From Alphaproteobacteria bacterium (GTDB lineage Bacteria > Pseudomonadota > Alphaproteobacteria > UBA6615), in contig JANQOE010000003.1 of assembly GCA_028279245.1 (NCBI GenBank), positions 1 to 64,000 on the forward strand: 64,000 nt of DNA, in the 5' to 3' direction. Each line of letters begins with the position of its first letter. The first letter of the stretch is position 1. The notes beneath the pieces are model-generated. The model had not been told where the DNA came from. It ran no database searches and saw only the letters and a program-made list of their open reading frames with translations. Below, one piece after another: positions 62,677 to 64,000 of the stretch. The translations under genes and the position numbers were made by a program.

Positions 62677-63629
62677 GCGATACAGGCGTCAAACTGCTGG
62701 CGCAGTGCGGCCTCATCGATGTTTCTGCCGATAAAGACCAAGCGGCTCTCGCGGCTCTCTTCCGGGTCCCACCGTCTAGTGAAACTGCCTTCTAACAGCA
62801 TATGGACCGCCTGGACGACGAACTGGTTGTCCTTTCCGGCGATCGACACGATCCCTTTGGTGCGCAGCAGGTCTTGGCCACGCTCGGCCAGCAGGCGCTG
62901 CAACCATCCTGTGAACCGGCCGCCGTCCAACGGCTGATCGGTGCGCAGGCAGACGCTCGTCACCGCATCGTCATGTTCATGGTCGTCTTCCGAAAGAAAG
63001 TCGGGCTCGATTGCCAGGATGCGGTCAAGGTCGAACGCGCGGCGCCCCAGTACCGAGTCAAGTCCCACCTCGCAACGTTCCGTATGATGGATCACCGCCG
63101 TCGGATTGATAGACCGGATCCGCTTTTCCACCTGCGCCAATTCATCAGTCGTCACCAGATCCGTCTTGTTGAGCAGCAGCACGTCGGCAAAGGCAATCTG
63201 TTCCAGCGCCTCATGGCTGTCGTCCAGCCTTTGCACGACATGGCGGGCGTCGACCACCGTCACGATTGAATCGAGCCAGGTCCGCCGCCGCACATCGTCG
63301 TCGACGAAGAAGGTCTGGGCGACCGGCGCCGGGTCGGCCAGACCCGTGGTTTCGATCAGGATGCCGTCGAAGGCCCCCTGCCGCTTCATCAAACCGCCAA
63401 GGATGCGGATCAGGTCGCCGCGCACCGTGCAGCAGATGCAACCGTTGTTCATTTCGAACACTTCCTCGTCGGCATCGACCACCAGATCGTTGTCGATGCC
63501 GATTTCGCCGAATTCATTGACGACCACGGCGTATTTCTTGCCGTGTTGCTCAGTCAGGATGCGGTTCAGCAGGGTCGTCTTGCCGGCGCCGAGATAGCCC
63601 GTCAGGACGGTCACAGGGATCTGATTCAT
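62673..63629 (-). CDS. COG0523/CobW-family GTPase (putative zinc metallochaperone)
   Basis: [35 protein letters not shown] (CXCC motif), LLNKTDLV. Confidence 0.94.
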   Translation of the reverse strand: MNQIPVTVLTGYLGAGKTTLLNRILTEQHGKKYAVVVNEFGEIGIDNDLVVDADEEVFEMNNGCICCTVRGDLIRILGGLMKRQGAFDGILIETTGLADPAPVAQTFFVDDDVRRRTWLDSIVTVVDARHVVQRLDDSHEALEQIAFADVLLLNKTDLVTTDELAQVEKRIRSINPTAVIHHTERCEVGLDSVLGRRAFDLDRILAIEPDFLSEDDHEHDDAVTSVCLRTDQPLDGGRFTGWLQRLLAERGQDLLRTKGIVSIAGKDNQFVVQAVHMLLEGSFTRRWDPEESRESRLVFIGRNIDEAALRQQFDACIA

Positions 63630-63687
63630 GCGTGTCCTCTCTTGTGGGTTTGCATTGCCTCCCGAGGGATGCGCCGGTACATGAGCA

Positions 63688-63906
63688 TCATTGCTGCTCG
63701 CGCTCGGCCTGTTCGAACCAGGCAATGACCTGCGCCAAATGAGCCTCACCCCAGGTCGCGATGAACTTCTGCGTTCCGTGGTCGGCGGGGTCGCGAAGCG
63801 CTGCCAGGCGTTGCTCGACATAGGCCTGGGTCAGCGGGATGCCGCATAGCGCGGTGATACAGTGCTTCCAATCATCGTAGGTCTTCAGCGACATCAACAC
63901 ACTCAC
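63688..63906 (-). CDS. Small hypothetical protein in CobW/WD40 operon
   Basis: [68 protein letters not shown]; start overlaps the upstream stop. Confidence 0.65.
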   Translation of the reverse strand: MSVLMSLKTYDDWKHCITALCGIPLTQAYVEQRLAALRDPADHGTQKFIATWGEAHLAQVIAWFEQAEREQQ

Positions 63907-64000
63907 TCTGCTGCTTCGGTAAGCTGCGACTTGTCGTGACCCTGAACTTCACCCAGTGAAGCTCTGTCGCGAGATGTGGGGCGAAGCGCCTCGGCTTCGA
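63903..64000 (-). CDS. C-terminal fragment of an unidentified protein (continues beyond window)
   Basis: Open minus-strand frame ...[31 protein letters not shown] with 4-nt overlap with the downstream gene. Confidence 0.4.
   Translation of the reverse strand, partial: EAEALRPTSRDRASLGEVQGHDKSQLTEAAE

Overview
This 64 kb window is GC-rich and gene-dense, and looks chromosomal. Gene content and order suggest an alphaproteobacterium, probably Rhodospirillales-like; this is inference. I saw no rRNA, tRNA, CRISPR array, prophage or IS element. Most of the window is core metabolism: moaE/moaD/moeA, pgsA, uvrC, uvrB, an aminotransferase, an EF-G-like GTPase, dps, pyk, a fused indolepyruvate:ferredoxin oxidoreductase, pntAA/AB/B, rpsU, petABC, trmL, hemF, cca, and a MoxR/DUF58/DUF4159 cluster. 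There are also an frc-like sugar ABC operon with a LacI regulator and a Nik/Opp-type ABC operon. The most interesting signals are: (1) a Zur-box-like palindrome (TGTTATATTATAACA) upstream of the Nik/Opp-type operon, about 4.6 kb from a WD40 + COG0523 (CobW) GTPase pair, suggesting a zinc or zincophore uptake system; (2) a perfect 33-bp palindrome with a Fur/Irr-type core that ends 7 bp before the dps start codon; (3) an ABC ATPase with no ATG/GTG/TTG start before its Walker A motif; (4) two LacI-type operators exactly 101 bp apart, one overlapping the regulator's TTG start; (5) an EF-G paralogue with a substituted catalytic His; (6) a tandem pair of uncharacterised secreted paralogues; (7) a possible 26-aa membrane microprotein after pntB. 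All family assignments come from reading motifs in the translations; no database search was run.
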